Position numbers and translations under genes: made by a program. This document shows positions 1-8,943 of a stretch of DNA of 64,000 nt, in pieces. Position 1 is the stretch's first letter; each line of letters begins with the position of its first letter. Source of the stretch: Gymnodinialimonas phycosphaerae. GTDB taxonomy: Bacteria > Pseudomonadota > Alphaproteobacteria > Rhodobacterales > Rhodobacteraceae. The stretch spans positions 1,612,001 through 1,676,000 of the forward strand of contig NZ_JAIMBW010000001.1 of NCBI RefSeq assembly GCF_019195455.1, in the 5' to 3' direction. The notes below the pieces were generated by a model. That model was not told the DNA's origin, ran no database searches, and saw nothing but the letters and a program-made list of their open reading frames with translations.

Positions 1-150
1 ACGTGCATTCAGTGCCGGGAAAGACCCGACAATACCCGCGCAGCACTGGGCGATCACCAGCTTGGGGTTAGAAACGATAAACAGAGGACTGCCCACCACC
101 GGCAGACGCAAGTCCCTAAAAACGCTTGGTAATTCTTGATTGCTTGGCAT
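1..150 (-). CDS. Nitronate monooxygenase family protein, N-terminal 50 residues (cut by window edge)
   Basis: The frame is open from an ATG at 150 to the window edge. The peptide begins [18 protein letters not shown] and continues [15 protein letters not shown], the usual start of nitronate monooxygenase / 2-nitropropane dioxygenase flavoproteins, which use FMN to oxidise alkyl nitronates. A strong ribosome site (AAGGGAGG on the minus strand) sits just upstream of the ATG. The gene is divergent from glutaryl-CoA dehydrogenase, with a 130-base gap that must hold both promoters. Only the first beta strand and part of the FMN/phosphate region are visible, so catalytic residues cannot be checked. 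Other NAD(P)H-dependent flavin oxidoreductases of the same fold are possible. Confidence 0.75.
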   Translation of the reverse strand, partial: MPSNQELPSVFRDLRLPVVGSPLFIVSNPKLVIAQCCAGIVGSFPALNAR

Positions 151-280
151 TGGCGCCTCCCTTAAACCTGACGCTAACGCGACGACACGGGCGCGGCAAG
201 ATGGACGCACCGTCACAGGCGCGCGCTCTCGCCTTGCCAAGCGCACGTGCCCCGTCAAATATGCCCTAAAGGAGATCTCC

Positions 281-1495
281 ATGCCCGACGGTCAAACACG
301 CCACACCGGCCCCTCGCTCGCGCCCTTCGATTGGGCCGATCCGTTCCATCTGGCCGATCAACTGGCCGATGACGAACGCATGATCGCCGACAGTGCCCGC
401 GCCTACGCGCAAGACAAGCTGCTGCCCCGCGTCAACGAGGCCTACCTCAACGAGCATGTCGCGCCGGAAATTTTCGCCGAGATGGGGGAGATGGGCCTGC
501 TTGGCATCACCATTCCCGAGGTCTACGGCGGCCTTGGTGCAGGCTATGTCAGCTACGGCCTTGTCGCCCGCGAGGTGGAGAGGGTGGACAGCGGATATCG
601 CTCGATGATGTCGGTTCAATCGTCGTTGGTGATGTATCCGATCCATGCCTATGGCTCCGAGGAGCAACGTGAAAAGTACCTTCCGGGTCTTGCTGCCGGC
701 ACGCTGATCGGCTGCTTTGGCCTGACCGAGCCCGAGGCCGGCAGCGACCCGGCCGGCATGAAGACCACCGCCCAAAAAACCGATGGCGGCTACGTCATCA
801 GCGGCGCCAAGATGTGGATTTCCAACGCCCCCATAGCCGATGTGTTCGTGATCTGGGCCAAGTCAGAAGCGCACGGCGGCAAGATCCGTGGTTTCGTGTT
901 GGAGAAGGGCATGAAGGGCCTTTCCGCACCGAAGATCGGCGGCAAACTCAGCCTGCGCGCCTCGGTCACCGGTGAAATCGTCATGGACAAGGTGGAGGTC
1001 GGCGAAGACGCGCTTCTGCCCGGCGTCGAGGGACTGAAAGGCCCGTTCGGCTGCCTCAACCGCGCACGGTTCGGGATCGCCTGGGGCGTGATGGGTGCTG
1101 CGGAAGATTGCTGGCACCGGGCGCGAGATTACGGGTTGAACCGGGTGCAATTCGGCCGCCCCCTTGCGCAAACACAGCTGTTCCAGAAGAAGCTTGCCGA
1201 CATGCAGACCGAGATCGCCCTCGGCCTTCAAGGCGCGCTGCGCGCGGGTCGAATGATGGAAGACGGCACCTGCGGGCCCGAGCTTATCTCTCTGATGAAG
1301 CGCAACAATTGCGGCAAGGCACTCGACATTGCGCGCCATGCCCGCGACATGCATGGTGGCAATGGCATCATGGCAGACTACCACGTCATGCGACACGCCC
1401 AGAACCTTGAAACGGTGAACACCTACGAGGGCACCCATGACGTCCACGCCCTGATCCTGGGCCGGGCGCAAACCGGGTTGCAGGCGTTTTTCTAG
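281..1495 (+). CDS. gcdH: Glutaryl-CoA dehydrogenase (acyl-CoA dehydrogenase family)
   Basis: Predicted 404-residue FAD enzyme that oxidatively decarboxylates glutaryl-CoA to crotonyl-CoA in lysine/tryptophan and glutarate breakdown, passing electrons to ETF. The sequence shows the acyl-CoA dehydrogenase layout: an N-terminal helical domain, [17 protein letters not shown] in the FAD-binding middle domain, and a C-terminal helical domain with RDMHGGNGI and [10 protein letters not shown] carrying the catalytic Glu. The block [16 protein letters not shown] is typical of GCDH rather than short-chain dehydrogenases. The frame is open further upstream, but the start at 281 is preferred because GGAG precedes it at 271-274 and it gives the family length (about 395 residues). 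It appears to be transcribed alone. Confidence 0.9.
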   Translation: MPDGQTRHTGPSLAPFDWADPFHLADQLADDERMIADSARAYAQDKLLPRVNEAYLNEHVAPEIFAEMGEMGLLGITIPEVYGGLGAGYVSYGLVAREVERVDSGYRSMMSVQSSLVMYPIHAYGSEEQREKYLPGLAAGTLIGCFGLTEPEAGSDPAGMKTTAQKTDGGYVISGAKMWISNAPIADVFVIWAKSEAHGGKIRGFVLEKGMKGLSAPKIGGKLSLRASVTGEIVMDKVEVGEDALLPGVEGLKGPFGCLNRARFGIAWGVMGAAEDCWHRARDYGLNRVQFGRPLAQTQLFQKKLADMQTEIALGLQGALRAGRMMEDGTCGPELISLMKRNNCGKALDIARHARDMHGGNGIMADYHVMRHAQNLETVNTYEGTHDVHALILGRAQTGLQAFF

Positions 1496-1573
1496 GCACG
1501 CTTGACGCGGATCAAGGCCAACAAGTCCGCTGCGTGGCAAGCTTCCGGCATCCCAAGCAAAGGGAGTTTGCAC

Positions 1574-1960
1574 ATGACCGAGACGCATCTGACCGTGAAC
1601 CGAACCGGTCCCAATTCGCTGCGCGTGACAATCGCGGGCGCGTTGGATGCGGTGTCGATGGAAGCCGCATTGCAGGCCATGACCCTCGAGATGGAGGGCA
1701 TGGCCCACGGCGATTTGTTGTTGATCGACAAGGGGGCCGAATGGCCGACGCTTGGCGCCATTGGGGTCGAATTGCGCCACTGGCCGCAGTTGCTGGCGAT
1801 GGTGCAGCAGATCGACCGGGCCGCGTTTGTATCACAAAATCAGTTGTTTCGCACGGCGGCCACGGTCGAATCTGCCTTGATCCCGGGCTTTGAGATCCGT
1901 AGCTTCGATGACGAAACCGCTGCCGCCGCGTGGTTGGCGGAAGGCCTCCGCGTCACCTAA
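1574..1960 (+). CDS. SpoIIAA-like (STAS-fold) protein
   Basis: A 128-residue soluble protein. Its pattern of alternating strands and helices (LRVTIAGALDA, GDLLLIDKGAEWP, DRAAFVSQNQLFR, and a C-terminal AAAAWLAEG helix) matches the SpoIIAA-like family, a STAS-related fold of unknown biochemical role, found at similar length in many proteobacteria. The ATG at 1574 is chosen over upstream codons because AGGGAG lies at 1561-1566. The stop overlaps by a few bases the stop of the convergent small gene at 1957-2271. There is no signal peptide or membrane segment. The family call is moderate and the function unknown. Confidence 0.6.
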   Translation: MTETHLTVNRTGPNSLRVTIAGALDAVSMEAALQAMTLEMEGMAHGDLLLIDKGAEWPTLGAIGVELRHWPQLLAMVQQIDRAAFVSQNQLFRTAATVESALIPGFEIRSFDDETAAAAWLAEGLRVT

Positions 1961-2271
1961 TGCGCCTTTGCGGCGGCGTCCAATTCCGGCGTCTGTGGCT
2001 TTTCGGCTTTCTCTTCCACGTCGCTTGTGGCTTCTGCCGTGGGCTCCGATTCAGTTGCGGGGGCGGGAAGTGCCAAGGCCTCATCCGGGAACTGCTCGGG
2101 CACGTCCGGTTCGATATGCCCGGTAGCCGGATCAATCGTGACCCGTGGCTTATGGGCCAGCGTATCGATCACTTCGTTAAGCTCGTTAACCAATCGCGAG
2201 AACCGTGCACGGTCGCTTTCGATCACCACCTCGGGCGTGGCTTTCTTGCCGCCAAATAGGAGTTTCAGCAT
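1957..2271 (-). CDS. Hypothetical acidic protein, 104 residues
   Basis: Starts MLKLLFGGKK and has a short helical part (EVVIESDRARFSRLVNELNEVIDTLAHKP), then an acidic, Pro/Glu/Ala-rich low-complexity tail ending in ELDAAAKAH. No family is recognised. The ATG at 2271 is preferred over upstream in-frame codons because the upstream extension is basic, Ser/Arg-rich and looks like non-coding translation. The minus-strand sequence just upstream carries a GGTGAGAAA-type purine stretch. It is convergent and end-overlapping with the SpoIIAA-like gene and divergent from the exonuclease gene. The coherent codon use and the helical segment argue that it is real. Confidence 0.5.
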   Translation of the reverse strand: MLKLLFGGKKATPEVVIESDRARFSRLVNELNEVIDTLAHKPRVTIDPATGHIEPDVPEQFPDEALALPAPATESEPTAEATSDVEEKAEKPQTPELDAAAKAH

Positions 2272-2428
2272 TTTCTCACCTGCAGTCTGCGTTGCTTTCG
2301 CTAATGTTAAGACATGCCGCAGTGCAGCAAAATGGGACAAAGCGCCCACCGCGACAGATCGCGCCGGGTGACGCACGCTTGGCAAGCGCGTGACAAAGGG
2401 GCAGAACGGGCGCAACGGGAGGACAGCC

Positions 2429-3211
2429 ATGCGGATTGCGACGTTCAACATCAACGGGGTCAAGGCCCGCATCGGCACGCTTGGCGATTGGCTGGACGAC
2501 GCCAAGCCCGACGTTGCCCTCTTGCAAGAGATCAAATCCGTCGATGAGGCCTTCCCGCGCGAGCTGTTCGAAGACCGCGGCTACACGGTCGAAACCCATG
2601 GCCAGAAGGGGTTCAACGGGGTCGCGATCCTGTCAAAACTGCCGCTTGAAGACATCAGCCGGGGCCTGCCCGGTGATGACAGCGATGAACAGGCCCGCTG
2701 GATCGAGGCGACGGTCATGGGCGACACGCAGCCCGTGCGTGTTTGCGGGCTCTACCTTCCCAATGGCAATCCGGTTCCGGGGCCGAAATACGACTACAAG
2801 CTCGCCTGGATGGCGCGACTGCACGCCCACGCGCAAGGCCTATTGGAAAGTGAAATGCCCGTCGTCATGGCGGGCGATTACAACATCATCCCCCAGGACG
2901 CCGACGCCGCCCGCCCCGAGGTCTGGCAAGAAGACGCGCTCGCCCGCCCCGAAAGCCGCAGTGCCTTCCGCCGCTTGCTGAATCTGGGGTTCACCGAAGC
3001 CTTCCGCGCCCGCAATCAAGCGCCAGGCATGTATTCTTTCTGGGATTACCAAGCCGGAGCGTGGAACCGGAACGACGGCATCCGCATCGACCACCACCTC
3101 CTCAGCCCCGAAGCCGCCGACCTGCTGCAAGACTGCTGGATCGAGAAAGAGGTGCGCGGTCGCGAGAAACCTTCCGATCACGTCCCGGTCTGGGTTGATC
3201 TGGCAGCCTGA
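2429..3211 (+). CDS. xthA: Exodeoxyribonuclease III (AP endonuclease)
   Basis: A 260-residue base-excision-repair nuclease that cuts at abasic sites and removes 3' blocks. Conserved endonuclease/exonuclease/phosphatase motifs are all present: N7 in TFNINGVKAR, metal ligand E34 in LLQEIKS, the LYLPNGNP segment, D150/N152 in MAGDYNIIP, and the C-terminal SDHVPVWV with the catalytic Asp-His. Length fits the family (about 268). The start at 2429 is chosen for the GGGAGGA ribosome site at 2417-2423; an ATG 39 bases upstream would add an Arg/Gly-rich stretch with no family counterpart. It stands alone, divergent from the small acidic gene. Confidence 0.93.
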   Translation: MRIATFNINGVKARIGTLGDWLDDAKPDVALLQEIKSVDEAFPRELFEDRGYTVETHGQKGFNGVAILSKLPLEDISRGLPGDDSDEQARWIEATVMGDTQPVRVCGLYLPNGNPVPGPKYDYKLAWMARLHAHAQGLLESEMPVVMAGDYNIIPQDADAARPEVWQEDALARPESRSAFRRLLNLGFTEAFRARNQAPGMYSFWDYQAGAWNRNDGIRIDHHLLSPEAADLLQDCWIEKEVRGREKPSDHVPVWVDLAA

Positions 3212-3421
3212 GGCCCCCTGCGGGACGGCGGGAGGGGCGAGGTTTGCGTTTTTTGTGATCGCAAAAAACCGCAGACCAGCGTCTTTCCGTCCTTCTCCCG
3301 AATTCCCTGGCCCCTTTCGCACACAACGCCCGCCGCCCGCTGGACTTTTCCGGCGGCCCGCGAATATCGTGCGGTACGGCAACGACCGCCCCCGTAACGG
3401 GGACCAACCGGGAGACTTAAA

Positions 3422-5011
3422 ATGAAAAACAGATTAATCGCGCTTAGCGCGGCCCTTCTTGCGACCACGGCGATCACCGCCACCTCGCTGTCCGCCGAAA
3501 CGCTGCGCTGGACCCGCGCGGCCGAGGCACTGACGCTGGACCCCCATTCACAGAACGAGGGCCCGACCACGACCCTTATGCACCAGATCTACGACCCGCT
3601 GATCGTGCGCAACATGGCAGGCGAGATGGAAGCGGCCCTGGCCACGTCTTGGGCGCCCTCGGCTGACAACCCCAACGTCTGGGTCTTCGAGATTCGCGAA
3701 GGCGTGACCTTCCATGGCGGCGAGGCCTTCGATGCCTCCGACGTCGTGTTCAGTCTCAACCGCGCGATGCAGGAAGCCTCCAACTTCAAGGAACTGCTGT
3801 CCGGCGTTGTCGAGGTCCGCGCAACGGATGACTTCACCGTCGAGATCGAGACGGAAGGCCCCAACCCGCTGCTGCCCAACAACCTGACCAACATCATGAT
3901 GATGGATGAAGGCTGGACGGTCGAGAACGGCGCCGAAAACGTGCAGGACTTCGCCGCCGGTGAAGACACCTTCGCCGCGCGCAATGTCAATGGCACCGGC
4001 GCCTTCGTCCTGCAAAGCCGCGAGGCCGACGTCCAGACCGTGCTGACCCAGAACCCCGACTACTGGGGCATGGACATCTTCCCGATGGACGTGACCGAGA
4101 TCATCTTCACGCCAATCCAGAACCCTGCCACGCGCCTTGCCGCCTTCCTTGGCGGCGAAGTCGATTTCGTCCAGGACGTGCCGGTCCAGGATCTGGAGCG
4201 GGTGGAAGCCGCCGATGGCATCGGCCTTGGCACCGGCCCCCAGAACCGCAACATCTTCTTCGGCCTCAATGTCGGCGCCGATGATCTGGAGCGGGACAAC
4301 GTCGAAGGGGAAAACCCGCTGGCCAATCCGCTGGTCCGTGCCGCGATGAACATCGCCATCAACCGCGAGGCGATCCAACAGGTCGTCATGCGGGGGCAAT
4401 CCGACCCTACCGGCGCGATGCTGCCGCCGCCCGTCAATGGCTGGACGCCCGAGCTGGAGGAATACCCCGCCTATGACGTGGCCGCGGCCCAAGCTCTGAT
4501 GGACGAGGCAGGCTACGGCGACGGCTTCTCGATCCAGCTTGATTGCCCCAACGATCGCTACGTCAATGACGAATCGATCTGCCAGGCCGCCGTGGGCATG
4601 TTCGCACAGATCGGCATCACGGTGAACCTTTCGGCCCTACCCCGCGCCCAGCACTTCCCGCTGATCGCCAACGGGGAAACCGATTTATACATGCTGGGTT
4701 GGGGCGTGCCGACCTATGACAGCGAGTATGTGTTCAACTTCCTCTACCACACCCGCAACGAGGGTCGTGGCTCGTGGAACGGCACCGGGTTCTCCAATGC
4801 CGAGATGGACGAAATGATCGTGTCGCTGTCCGCCGAGACGGACCTCGAAGCCCGCGACCAGACCATCGCGAACCTCTGGGAAATGGCCGAGGCCGAGATG
4901 ATCTATCTGCCGATCCACCATCAGGTCCTCAACTGGGGCATCTCGGACGCCTGGTCGACGCTGGTGGACGCGGACGATCAGGTGAAGTTCAAGTATTTCG
5001 AGCTGAACTGA
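3422..5011 (+). CDS. ABC transporter substrate-binding protein, peptide/nickel family 5
   Basis: A 529-residue periplasmic binding protein. It has a clear Sec signal (MKNRLIALSAALLATTAI, cleavage near ATSLSA/ET) followed by the family-5 pattern: LTLDPHSQNEG near the N-terminus, WVFEIREGVTFHGGEAF with DVVFSLNRA, and the lobe containing LDCPNDRYVNDESICQA. The family carries oligopeptides, nickel, opines or glycosides, and the ligand cannot be read from sequence. It is closely related to the protein at 6315-7868 (shared FAARNVNGTGAF-type and MMMDxxW blocks), so the two are paralogues. A GGGAGA ribosome site precedes the ATG and a strong terminator follows at 5052, so it is probably transcribed separately from the permease genes at 8944-12595. 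Confidence 0.88.
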   Translation: MKNRLIALSAALLATTAITATSLSAETLRWTRAAEALTLDPHSQNEGPTTTLMHQIYDPLIVRNMAGEMEAALATSWAPSADNPNVWVFEIREGVTFHGGEAFDASDVVFSLNRAMQEASNFKELLSGVVEVRATDDFTVEIETEGPNPLLPNNLTNIMMMDEGWTVENGAENVQDFAAGEDTFAARNVNGTGAFVLQSREADVQTVLTQNPDYWGMDIFPMDVTEIIFTPIQNPATRLAAFLGGEVDFVQDVPVQDLERVEAADGIGLGTGPQNRNIFFGLNVGADDLERDNVEGENPLANPLVRAAMNIAINREAIQQVVMRGQSDPTGAMLPPPVNGWTPELEEYPAYDVAAAQALMDEAGYGDGFSIQLDCPNDRYVNDESICQAAVGMFAQIGITVNLSALPRAQHFPLIANGETDLYMLGWGVPTYDSEYVFNFLYHTRNEGRGSWNGTGFSNAEMDEMIVSLSAETDLEARDQTIANLWEMAEAEMIYLPIHHQVLNWGISDAWSTLVDADDQVKFKYFELN

Positions 5012-5051
5012 GCCGTTTGAAAGCAGGCGTTAACGCCGTTAACCCTTGATC

Positions 5052-5084
5052 GGCCCGGGAGTATGCCTCCCGGGCCTTTCTTTT
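5052..5084 (+). terminator. Rho-independent terminator of the first binding-protein gene
   Basis: A perfect 10-bp stem (arms 5052-5061 and 5067-5076, GGCCCGGGAG paired with its complement) with a 5-base loop is followed by a T-rich tract (TTTCTTTT). It lies 40 bases after the stop codon at 5011. Confidence 0.88.
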
Positions 5085-5231
5085 GCCGCATTAAAGATGG
5101 CTGCCCGCTTCTGGTGCACGGCCGCCCGCCGCCCGCGTGCGTCTTGATCCATCTCAATGCGCCCTCCCCCCCACCTGTGGCATCCTTGAAGGTGTAAAAT
5201 CCCGCGCGGACAGACCTGAAAGGAATGCCCA

Positions 5232-5666
5232 ATGTTCAAATCCATCCTTGTGGCCATCGATGGCTCTGAAGCCTCTCAACACGCCCTTGCCACAGCCTGC
5301 AATCTCGCGAAGGCGTTCGATTCCGAATTGCACCTTGTGCACTCTCCCCAGGTCGAAACCACCGCCGTGGCCGTCGGCTACTCCGTGGTCGATGTCCCCG
5401 TGACCCCAGCCCAGATCGCCGAAGCAGGCAAGACCGTGATGGAAGAGGCCGTCGCCATGGCAACCAAACTTGGTGTGACGCCCACGGAAGAGACCATCGG
5501 CTCTGGCGAGCCGGCCGATGACATCCTGCAATCGGCGACGTTGCACGACGTCGATCTGATCGTGATGGGCCGACGTGGTCTTGGGTCTGTCGCAAGCCTG
5601 TTCCTGGGCTCGGTCAGCCAAAAAGTCAGCCGCAGCGCAGTCAGCTCTGTACTGACGGTGCACTAG
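5232..5666 (+). CDS. Universal stress protein, UspA family
   Basis: A 144-residue cytoplasmic UspA-fold protein. The start MFKSILVAIDGSEAS and the C-terminal ATP-binding motif G-2x-G-9x-G-S (GRRGLGSVASLFLGS) are both intact, so it should belong to the nucleotide-binding subgroup. The central part contains the usual helix with an EEAVAMATKLGV segment. Such proteins help cells under starvation, oxidative or respiratory stress, but the specific role is unknown. GAAAGGA precedes the ATG. It is flanked by the terminator of the upstream binding-protein gene and a convergent GFA gene, so it is probably monocistronic. Confidence 0.9.
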   Translation: MFKSILVAIDGSEASQHALATACNLAKAFDSELHLVHSPQVETTAVAVGYSVVDVPVTPAQIAEAGKTVMEEAVAMATKLGVTPTEETIGSGEPADDILQSATLHDVDLIVMGRRGLGSVASLFLGSVSQKVSRSAVSSVLTVH

Positions 5667-5735
5667 CCCCCCTGCCGGCCCGATCAGCGCCGGTTCACGA
5701 ACCGGATCTGCGCCGCTGGTGCCCCGAAAGCCGTG

Positions 5736-6140
5736 CTATTGCGTCATCCGCCGGGGCACCTGCGACAGATCGAACACCCAAGGCTGCGCCGACCCGCACC
5801 AGACCTGGATGCGGGACGGCAAGGCATCGCGCTGCGTAATGGTCCACCACCGCAGGTCGAAGAAGGCCGCCGGGTCGTCCTTGGTGCGGGCATGGATGCG
5901 CGTGCCGCAATGCGGGCAGAAGCTGAGCGTGCGCACAGTGCCGGATGCGGCGACCTTGTCATATTCCGTCATCGTGCCCGCGCGAAGATCGAATTGATTG
6001 TCGGTCACACTTGCCACCATCCCGAAAGCCGTCGCGGCGTTGGTCTGACAATCCGTGCAGTGGCAGATTGCGACACGGGCCGGGTCGATCTCGGCCTCGT
6101 AGCGGACATGGCCGCACGGGCAGCCGCCGTCGATCCTCAT
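5736..6140 (-). CDS. GFA / CENP-V domain zinc protein
   Basis: A 134-residue protein of the glutathione-dependent formaldehyde-activating enzyme family. Zinc ligands are visible: CPCG near residues 7-9, CHCTDC at 26-31 and CPHCG in the last third, with the linking AATAFGMVASV segment. The N-terminus MRIDGGCPCGHVRYEAEIDP is typical, and the start at 6140 gives the family length. Despite the family name, most members are not shown to act on formaldehyde; they may bind glutathione or S-hydroxymethyl adducts. It is convergent with the uspA gene and divergent from the second binding-protein gene. Confidence 0.85.
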   Translation of the reverse strand: MRIDGGCPCGHVRYEAEIDPARVAICHCTDCQTNAATAFGMVASVTDNQFDLRAGTMTEYDKVAASGTVRTLSFCPHCGTRIHARTKDDPAAFFDLRWWTITQRDALPSRIQVWCGSAQPWVFDLSQVPRRMTQ

Positions 6141-6314
6141 GGGTCGTCGCCTTGGCAAAAGCAGGCCATGCGCTACCCTTCCTCCGCAATCTAGCACAGC
6201 CCCTGTGCGTCACCTCACAGTTTCGTGAACCTCCGGCCCCTCGTACTACCTGTGACAATGCGCCACCCTGTGACGCTTACGCGCCTGCGCGCACCACACT
6301 CGGGGAGAAACCAT

Positions 6315-7868
6315 ATGAACCGCCTTGTCACCGCCAGCGTCCTTGCGCTGGCCACCGCCCTTCCAGCGCAGGCCGAGACCTTCCGGTGGGCCGCCACAAC
6401 CGATCCGCAAACCATGGATCCCCACGCGGTCTCTTCCGCCCCGGTGCTTGGATTTCTAAACAACGTTTACGAAGGCCTCGTGCGGCGCGGTCGCGACATG
6501 TCGATCGAGGGCGCGCTGGCAGAATCCTGGGAGCCTCTGCCCGACGGTGCCGGTTGGCGTTTCAACCTGCGCCAGGGCGTGACCTTCCACAACGGCGCCG
6601 CCTTCGACGCCGATGACGTACTTTTTAGCTATGAGCGCGCAAGCTCCGAGGCCAGCGACGTCGCCAGCTGGTTCGCCGTTGTCTCGGGGGTCGAGGTCGT
6701 GGACCCATTCACCGTCGACATCCTCACCACCACGCCGCAACCGATTTTTCCGGATTCCATTGCCAACTGGATGATGATGGATAGCGATTGGGCCGCCGCC
6801 AACGGCGCGGAACGCCCGGCGCGCGACAGCGAAAACTTCGCCACCCGAAACGTCAACGGCACCGCCGCTTTCATGCTGCAAAGCCGTCAGCCCGATCTGG
6901 AAACCGTCCTTGTGCCGTTCGACGGCTGGTGGGGCGAGGTCGAGCATAACGTGACCGAGGCGATCTTCACACCGATCCAGAACTCCGCCACCGCCGTCGC
7001 AGCCCTTCTGTCCGGTGACATCGACCTGATCGATCCGGTCCCGGTGCAGGATGCCGACCGCGTCGACGCCGCCGATGGTGTCCATGTCCTCTCGGGGATC
7101 GAGGCGCGGGTGATCATGCTTGGTTACGGCATTGACCATGACACGCTGGTGAACGGCGAAGACAACATCTTCGCCGACGTCCGCGTGCGCCAGGCGGTGG
7201 CCCATGCGGTCAACGTACCCGCGATCCTGCAAGCGATCATGGGCGGCAACGCGGCAGAGGCCAGCCAGCTCGTGTCCCCTGCCATGCGCGGCTACTCCGA
7301 AGCGCGCGCAGATCGTCCGGCCTTCGACCCGGACCTGGCCCGCAGCCTGATCGCGGACGCCGGGGCCGAAGGCGCGACATTCAACCTGTCGTGCCCCAAT
7401 GACCGCTACCTGAACGACGAGGCCGTGTGCCAAGCCATCGTCGGCATGCTTTCGCAAGTTGGCCTCAACCCCGTGTTGGAGACGATGCCCGTCTCCAACT
7501 ACTGGCCGGAACTGCGTGCCGATAATTACGACATGTACCTTCTGGGCTGGTCCCCCGGCACGTTCGACGCCGAGCATCCCTTGCGCTTCCTTGTCCACAC
7601 CAACACCGAGAACCTCGGGACGTGGAACTTTGGTGGCTACTCCAATCCGCGCATCGACGAAATGCTGCCCCTGATCCAATCCGAGATCGACGAGGGCGCG
7701 CGCCAGGCGATGCTGGATGAGGCAGCGGCCATCGTGCAGGACGATGCGGTCTACAATACAATGTACGTCCAGCCGCTTCTTTGGGGGGTGGCCGATGGGA
7801 TCGAACTGACCCAGCGCCCCGATAACTTCTTCATCCTGCGTTGGGTGACGGTCGGGGCCGAGAACTGA
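6315..7868 (+). CDS. ABC transporter substrate-binding protein, peptide/nickel family 5 (paralogue)
   Basis: A 517-residue periplasmic protein with signal peptide MNRLVTASVLALATALPAQA and mature start ETFRWAATTDPQTMDPH. It follows the same pattern as the 3422-5011 protein (GVTFHNGAAFDADDVLFSYERA, ATRNVNGTAAFMLQ, LSCPNDRYLNDEAVCQ). A GGGGAGA ribosome site decides the start at 6315. It is the binding protein nearest to the permease operon, although a MipA-like gene on the opposite strand (7972-8760) separates them. The hairpin at 7921-7949 ends this transcript, so the binding protein and membrane parts are made from separate promoters. The ligand is unknown; di- or oligopeptides are only one option. 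Confidence 0.88.
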   Translation: MNRLVTASVLALATALPAQAETFRWAATTDPQTMDPHAVSSAPVLGFLNNVYEGLVRRGRDMSIEGALAESWEPLPDGAGWRFNLRQGVTFHNGAAFDADDVLFSYERASSEASDVASWFAVVSGVEVVDPFTVDILTTTPQPIFPDSIANWMMMDSDWAAANGAERPARDSENFATRNVNGTAAFMLQSRQPDLETVLVPFDGWWGEVEHNVTEAIFTPIQNSATAVAALLSGDIDLIDPVPVQDADRVDAADGVHVLSGIEARVIMLGYGIDHDTLVNGEDNIFADVRVRQAVAHAVNVPAILQAIMGGNAAEASQLVSPAMRGYSEARADRPAFDPDLARSLIADAGAEGATFNLSCPNDRYLNDEAVCQAIVGMLSQVGLNPVLETMPVSNYWPELRADNYDMYLLGWSPGTFDAEHPLRFLVHTNTENLGTWNFGGYSNPRIDEMLPLIQSEIDEGARQAMLDEAAAIVQDDAVYNTMYVQPLLWGVADGIELTQRPDNFFILRWVTVGAEN

Positions 7869-7920
7869 TCTTGCGCAAGTCGAAACCGATATCGGGGGGC
7901 CCACTCGCCCCTGACAACAA

Positions 7921-7949
7921 AAAAGGCCGGGTATTACACCCGGCCTTTT
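7921..7949. terminator. Bidirectional terminator between the second binding-protein gene and the MipA-like gene
   Basis: A perfect 12-bp inverted repeat (AAAAGGCCGGGT, 7921-7932, with its complement at 7938-7949) has a 5-base loop. The A-tract on one side and T-tract on the other let it act for both convergent genes. Confidence 0.9.
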
Positions 7950-7971
7950 GCATGTCGGCAGCGGCGCGGGG

Positions 7972-8760
7972 CTAGAACCCGAAGCTGAAGCGGCGCGCCA
8001 ATGTCAGGTTGAAGATCGCGTGGTCGGCTTCTTGTATGATCGGGCTGGCGCCCGCGTCATTGAGGAACCGGCTGTATTCCAACTCGCCCCGGATCGACCA
8101 ATCGTCGTTCAGCCGCTGGTCGACGCGCACCTCGAACCCAGAGGACAGCAGGCCGCCCGACGCATCAAAAGCGCTGAACGCACTGGCCCCGGCCTCCGCC
8201 GCCGTGACCCCGAAATAGGTGTTTGCGTAATCGTCCGAGCCGAAGAACAAGCGCGGCCCGGCGGAAATCGTCATCCGGTCCGTGGGCCGATAGATCACAT
8301 CGCCACCAATCTCGCTGACCCATGCCCCATGGCCGATCACACCGTTGCGCACATCGACAAACACGCGGGCGTTTTCCATCTCGTAGGCCACGCCCATACC
8401 CAACTCCAGCGAGAACGGCACGTCTTTCAGCCCCGCAAGCTCCGAGAAATCCGAGGCCGAGCGGCCCGGCACCAGCCGCACTGCGCCGCGAACGCCGAAA
8501 CCCTCCGGGTCGCGCGCCACGCCGGGCTCTCCGCTGCTGATCGGGCCGAAGGTCAACGACTCAAGCGAGCCCCGCCCGCGGGGGCTGACGCCATAGCCTT
8601 CTGCCCCGAAATACTGCTGTCGCACCCGCGCGCCAAAGCCGATTTCGCCCGAGATGCCGAAGCTCTGCGCCTGCACCGCCGTGGGGGCGGCGCCCGCCCC
8701 CAGACACAGCGCCGCGGCCAGTCCGGCCGCCACGCTTCCCACCTTGTTCACCGCGTTCAT
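7972..8760 (-). CDS. MipA/OmpV family outer-membrane protein
   Basis: A 262-residue beta-barrel candidate. It has a Sec signal (MNAVNKVGSVAAGLAAALCL, cleavage after VQAQ), many alternating amphipathic strands (DRMTISAGPRLFFGSDDYAN, DDWSIRGELEYSRFLN) and a C-terminal aromatic residue (RRFSFGF) as expected for BAM recognition. The segment YFGVTAAEAGAS is typical of MipA/OmpV proteins. MipA was first described as a scaffold for murein enzymes, but many members are simply outer-membrane proteins of unknown role. It is read against the transporter genes on both sides; its promoter lies in the 183-base gap before 8944. Confidence 0.8.
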   Translation of the reverse strand: MNAVNKVGSVAAGLAAALCLGAGAAPTAVQAQSFGISGEIGFGARVRQQYFGAEGYGVSPRGRGSLESLTFGPISSGEPGVARDPEGFGVRGAVRLVPGRSASDFSELAGLKDVPFSLELGMGVAYEMENARVFVDVRNGVIGHGAWVSEIGGDVIYRPTDRMTISAGPRLFFGSDDYANTYFGVTAAEAGASAFSAFDASGGLLSSGFEVRVDQRLNDDWSIRGELEYSRFLNDAGASPIIQEADHAIFNLTLARRFSFGF

Positions 8761-8943
8761 CCCTTTCGTGCAACGGAATCTGTCGTCCCGTCCGATATAT
8801 GGCTCTGATATAGGGTATTATGCGGAAATAGCACGGCCCCATCGCTGCCGCGTGCCGCTATTTCGGGCGCGCCGGCCCGACAAATGCGAAACCGTTACCG
8901 CACATCCCTTGACCCTCATTCGGGCAAGCCTCACAACACTTGG

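Noticed and set aside
863..1780. Long minus-strand open frame (305 codons) across gcdH
   Set aside because: It overlaps a well-supported acyl-CoA dehydrogenase and has His/Gly/Arg-rich shadow composition without any domain.
3241..3290. Imperfect A/T hairpin (TGCGTTTTTTG...CGCAAAAAACC) after the exonuclease gene
   Set aside because: The arms do not pair cleanly in register, so it was not called as a terminator.
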